From an uncultured Bacilli bacterium (GTDB lineage Bacteria; Bacillota_I; Bacilli_A; RF39; UBA660): a DNA stretch of 8,684 nt. The notes under the pieces were generated by a model. It was not told the DNA's origin. It searched no databases and was given only the letters and a program-made list of their open reading frames with translations. Positions 6,116-8,684 of this stretch are shown here, piece after piece. Made by a program: the position numbers and the translations under genes. Position 1 is the first letter of the stretch. Every line of letters begins with the position of its first letter. The DNA is taken from NCBI GenBank assembly GCA_934101445.1, contig CAKORQ010000027.1, forward strand, positions 1-8,684, in the 5' to 3' direction.

Positions 6116-7511
6116 AATATTTAAATTAATCGCAGCATTATTTAAGTTTCTATATAATTTGTTAGATAAATATATCATAACTCCAATAAGTAAATTAATT
6201 TATACTCTAGATAAAAAATTAAATAAAAATAACTTTAAAATTGAAAAGTTACTTAATAGGCCTAATATGCTTCTTTATATTTCTTTAGGGCTTGCTATAA
6301 TTGTCTTTGTTCTAATTGATAGTAGAGTAATCAACTTAGTCGAAACTGAGGCCGAAATAATTACTAATCAACCTATAAAGGTGGAATATAACACCGAAGC
6401 ATATGTTATTGAAGATTTACCCGAGACAGCCGATATAACCTTAATTGGTCGTAAAAGCGACCTTTATTTAGCCAAACAACTTGGTCAAAATGAAGTTGTA
6501 TTAGATCTTACTGACTATACGCCAAGAGATGAACCTTATCGCGTTAAATTAACTTATAATCAAACTATTAATACTTTAAATTATAAATTAGACCCTAATT
6601 ATATTTATGTCACTATTAAAAAGAAAGTTTCTAGTTTAAAAAGTATAACTTATGATGTCATCAATCAAGATAAGTTAAATGAAACCTATCCCGAATTAAG
6701 TGTATCTAATATTGAATTAAACAAGAGTGAAGTAGTAGTAAAAGGTAGTCAAGATACTTTAAATAAAATTGCTACGGTTAAAGCTCTAATTGATTTAAAT
6801 AACAAAGAATTTACGGCCAAAGGTACTTATACTTTAGAAAATGTTCCTATTGTTGCCTATGATGAAACTGGAAATATTCTTAAAAACGTAGAAATTGTTC
6901 CCGCATCGATAAGTGCTACCATAACATTTACGTCTTATAGTAAGAGTGTACCTATACAATTATTAACAACAGGTGACTTAGTTGCTGGTAAAGCCATAAG
7001 TTCCATAACTATTAATGGTAAAAACGATTATAATATTACTATTTATGGAGAACAATCAGCCTTAGAATCAATTGATTGTGTTCCCGTAACCATTGATTTA
7101 ACTGACCAAGGTAATAATGCTTCTAAGACTTATAACGTTACTATTTCGAAGCCAACAGGAGTTCGCTATATGCCAACCACTAGTGCCAGTATCGTTGTAA
7201 ACTTCGGTGAGGCAAAGCAAAAAACCTTAGAAAATGTTCAAATTAGTGTTCGTAATACTCCAAGTGGCTTAGTTGCTAATGCTATCGGTAATGCCTCAAT
7301 CAACGTTCAGGTTATCGGCGTTGAAAATATTATTAATTCGATTGATAACTCTAGTATCTCAGCCTACATTGATTTAACTGGTTATGCTGCTGGTAATTAT
7401 AAAGTTCCTGTATATATTACTGGTAATACTTCTAATGCCTCTATGGTTAAATTTATTGTAGAAAGTGAAATTGAAGTATCACTTACTAACGAAAATAAAA
7501 AGAATAATTAA
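6108..7511 (+). CDS. cdaR: YbbR-domain protein CdaR, regulator of CdaA
   Basis: CdaR is a membrane-anchored protein with extracytoplasmic YbbR repeats that binds CdaA and modulates its activity. This 467-residue version has one clear membrane helix at about 53-71 and four YbbR-type beta-rich repeats outside (roughly 77-171, 173-273, 277-367 and 371-459). Each repeat shows pieces such as V-V-L-D-L-T, A-L-I-D-L, V-T-I-D-L-T and A-Y-I-D-L-T near its middle. Unusually, about 52 residues precede the helix, rich in Lys, Leu and aromatic residues, whereas Bacillus CdaR begins almost directly with its helix. The start overlaps cdaA by 8 bases (ATGAGTAA), with an AAGGTGG site at 6093-6099, so the two are translationally coupled. 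glmM, the common third gene, does not follow; a terminator does. Confidence 0.93.
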   Translation: MSKIFKLIAALFKFLYNLLDKYIITPISKLIYTLDKKLNKNNFKIEKLLNRPNMLLYISLGLAIIVFVLIDSRVINLVETEAEIITNQPIKVEYNTEAYVIEDLPETADITLIGRKSDLYLAKQLGQNEVVLDLTDYTPRDEPYRVKLTYNQTINTLNYKLDPNYIYVTIKKKVSSLKSITYDVINQDKLNETYPELSVSNIELNKSEVVVKGSQDTLNKIATVKALIDLNNKEFTAKGTYTLENVPIVAYDETGNILKNVEIVPASISATITFTSYSKSVPIQLLTTGDLVAGKAISSITINGKNDYNITIYGEQSALESIDCVPVTIDLTDQGNNASKTYNVTISKPTGVRYMPTTSASIVVNFGEAKQKTLENVQISVRNTPSGLVANAIGNASINVQVIGVENIINSIDNSSISAYIDLTGYAAGNYKVPVYITGNTSNASMVKFIVESEIEVSLTNENKKNN

Positions 7512-7533
7512 TTATAAAATATTTATTCAAAAT

Positions 7534-7578
7534 AAAAATCCTTTTTCTAAAGAATGTTCCTTAGAATGAGGATTTTTT
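7534..7578. terminator. Strong bidirectional terminator between cdaR and the DUF378 gene
   Basis: AAAAATCCT (7534-7542) pairs with AGGATTTTT (7569-7577). The stem continues inward through a G-U pair and a single T-T mismatch to TTCTAA (7545-7550) with TTAGAA (7561-7566), leaving a 10-base loop. Six T's (7573-7578) serve the plus strand. The A run on the other side becomes a T run on the minus strand. It lies between two convergent genes and can stop both. Confidence 0.87.
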
Positions 7579-7610
7579 ATTTAGCAAATGTTTAATTGCT
7601 ATTGGAAAAT

Positions 7611-7826
7611 TTAATCCTTTCTTTCACCAATATAATCAATATCAGCAAATAAAATTCCAATATTTAATAAACCACAGACACCAACGATTACATAAATAAT
7701 ATTTTGAAGAGCCGTGCTACCTTTAAATAAAGTAGAAACCAGATTAAAATCAAATAAGCCGATTAAACCCCAATTAACTGCTCCAATTATCGTAAAAACT
7801 AAACATATCTTTTGAATTGTTTTCAT
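7611..7826 (-). CDS. DUF378 family small membrane protein
   Basis: This 71-residue minus-strand protein has two membrane helices (about 5-27 and 40-62) joined by a short loop. The stretch I-I-G-A-V-N-W-G-L-I-G-L-F (13-25), followed by D-F-N-L-V, is the hallmark of DUF378, a family of small two-helix proteins found widely in Bacillota (Bacillus YuzA is one). The function is not known. The start is supported by a strong AGAAAGGAA ribosome site (7833-7841, read on the minus strand), 6 bases before the ATG. It is convergent with cdaR and shares the terminator at 7534-7578. It is divergent from the lipoprotein gene, with 92 bases between the two start codons. I could not find a convincing promoter for it: ACTATAAA near 7843-7850 lies too close to the ribosome site. 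Confidence 0.88.
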   Translation of the reverse strand: MKTIQKICLVFTIIGAVNWGLIGLFDFNLVSTLFKGSTALQNIIYVIVGVCGLLNIGILFADIDYIGERKD

Positions 7827-7863
7827 AATCTATTCCTTTCTTTTTATAGTATGGTTAAAATTT

Positions 7864-7892
7864 TTCATATTATTCTTAAATACTAATATAAT
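7864..7892 (+). promoter_or_regulatory. Sigma-A promoter for the lipoprotein gene
   Basis: TTCATA (7864-7869, four of six -35 positions) and a perfect TATAAT (7887-7892) are spaced by 17 bases in the gap between the two divergent genes. Predicted transcription starts near 7899, so the leader begins at the AAAGGAG ribosome site (7901-7907). Confidence 0.55.
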
Positions 7893-7918
7893 TTATTAGA
7901 AAAGGAGTTATAAATTAT

Positions 7919-8684
7919 ATGAAGAAAATAATTGCCCTTTTAATGTGTTTGTTTTTATTTGCGGGCTGTAGTACCAATATGGAGAAGAAAGTTATTAAAG
8001 AATTTAAAGATAATGTTAATAGTAGTAAATCATATAGCATGGCAGGTACTCTGGAGATAATTAATGCCGATGATAAATTTGATTATGATATTGCGGTATC
8101 TTATAAAAAAGGAGATTATTATAAAGTAGTGCTGACTAATCAAACTAGTGGCCACGAACAAATAATTCTGAAAAATAAAGATGGTGTTTACGTCGTAACC
8201 CCTAGTTTAAATAAAAGTTTTAAATTTCAAAGCAGCTGGCCGGATAATAGTAGCCAAACCTATATCTTATCATCAGTCTTAAATGACTTAATAGGAACTG
8301 AAGATAAAAAATATGCAGAAGAAAACGATTATTATGTTTTTACGAGTAATGTCAAATATCCCAATAACAATAAATTAAGTTACCAAAAACTTTATTTTGA
8401 TAAAGAAATGAATTTAAAAAAAGTTGAAGTTTATGATACTAATGACACTAAATGCATCATATTTAATATTAATTCTATTGATTATAAAGCCGCTTTAGAT
8501 GATGATTATTTTGATTTATCCAAAGTAGTAGACCAAAATACCTCTACTGAGTCGAGTGAAACGTTTAATTTTAATGACATCTTGTACCCACTTTATATTC
8601 CTAAAGACACTTACTTAACTGCCAAGGAAACAATAAATACTGACAATGGCAACCGGGCAATATTAACATTCGGGGGCGCTAAAG
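7919..8684 (+). CDS. Lipoprotein, LolA/GerS-like fold (3' end beyond window)
   Basis: An open frame starts at ATG 7919 and runs off the window end after 255 codons. It begins with a lipoprotein signal peptide: M-K-K, a hydrophobic core, and the lipobox L-F-A-G-C with the lipidated Cys at residue 17. The mature part has the alternating pattern of an incomplete beta-barrel. It includes the D-I-A-V-S-Y-K-K-G-D-Y-Y-K-V stretch (56-69), Q-I-I-L-K-N-K-D-G-V-Y-V-V (81-93), then a Y-I-L-S-S-V-L segment (115-121). This is typical of LolA-superfamily lipoproteins of Bacillota such as GerS, a spore-germination protein in Clostridioides difficile. I infer the fold only; a germination role cannot be claimed, as no sporulation gene is visible. 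An AAAGGAG site (7901-7907) lies 11 bases upstream, slightly far. The promoter at 7864-7892 drives it. Confidence 0.75.
   Translation, partial: MKKIIALLMCLFLFAGCSTNMEKKVIKEFKDNVNSSKSYSMAGTLEIINADDKFDYDIAVSYKKGDYYKVVLTNQTSGHEQIILKNKDGVYVVTPSLNKSFKFQSSWPDNSSQTYILSSVLNDLIGTEDKKYAEENDYYVFTSNVKYPNNNKLSYQKLYFDKEMNLKKVEVYDTNDTKCIIFNINSIDYKAALDDDYFDLSKVVDQNTSTESSETFNFNDILYPLYIPKDTYLTAKETINTDNGNRAILTFGGAK

Overview
The window comes from an AT-rich, low-GC Gram-positive (Bacillota) chromosome. The gene order eno-secG-...-rnr-smpB and a cdaA-cdaR pair are Bacilli hallmarks. TGA is a real stop here: rnr ends on one and Trp is always TGG, so this is not a Mycoplasma-type code. The style (N/K/I-rich proteins, a DUF3048 protein, a lone prepilin, a CdaR with a long N-terminal extension) suggests an uncultured gut-type Bacilli lineage near the RF39/Erysipelotrichia branch. 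That placement is inference, not shown.

Layout. (1) 1-75 is the last 24 codons of enolase. secG follows from its own extended -10 promoter and ends in an intrinsic terminator (378-407). (2) A run of five same-strand genes follows with no terminator that I can see until 5131-5154: a small Cys-containing prepilin-like protein, rnr (RNase R), smpB (overlapping rnr by 32 bp), a membrane-anchored DUF3048/YerB-family protein, and an unrecognised single-span membrane protein with an Asn/Thr/Pro-rich tail. (3) cdaA and cdaR (diadenylate cyclase and its YbbR-domain regulator) have their own extended -10 promoter, overlap by 8 bp, and end at a strong bidirectional terminator (7534-7578). The usual third partner, glmM, is absent. 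(4) On the minus strand is a 71-residue DUF378 membrane protein. Divergent from it starts a lipoprotein resembling the LolA/GerS fold, cut by the window end.

Functionally, most of the window is housekeeping: protein export (SecG), RNA decay and ribosome rescue (RNase R with SmpB), and c-di-AMP synthesis (CdaA/CdaR). The less ordinary parts are the orphan prepilin placed between secG and rnr, two envelope proteins of unknown role between smpB and cdaA, a DGG in place of the usual DGA motif in CdaA, and the extended N-terminus of CdaR. I see no CRISPR, IS element, tRNA, rRNA, tmRNA or riboswitch. No gene-free stretch exceeds 300 bases. I found no convincing evidence of an undescribed multi-gene system.
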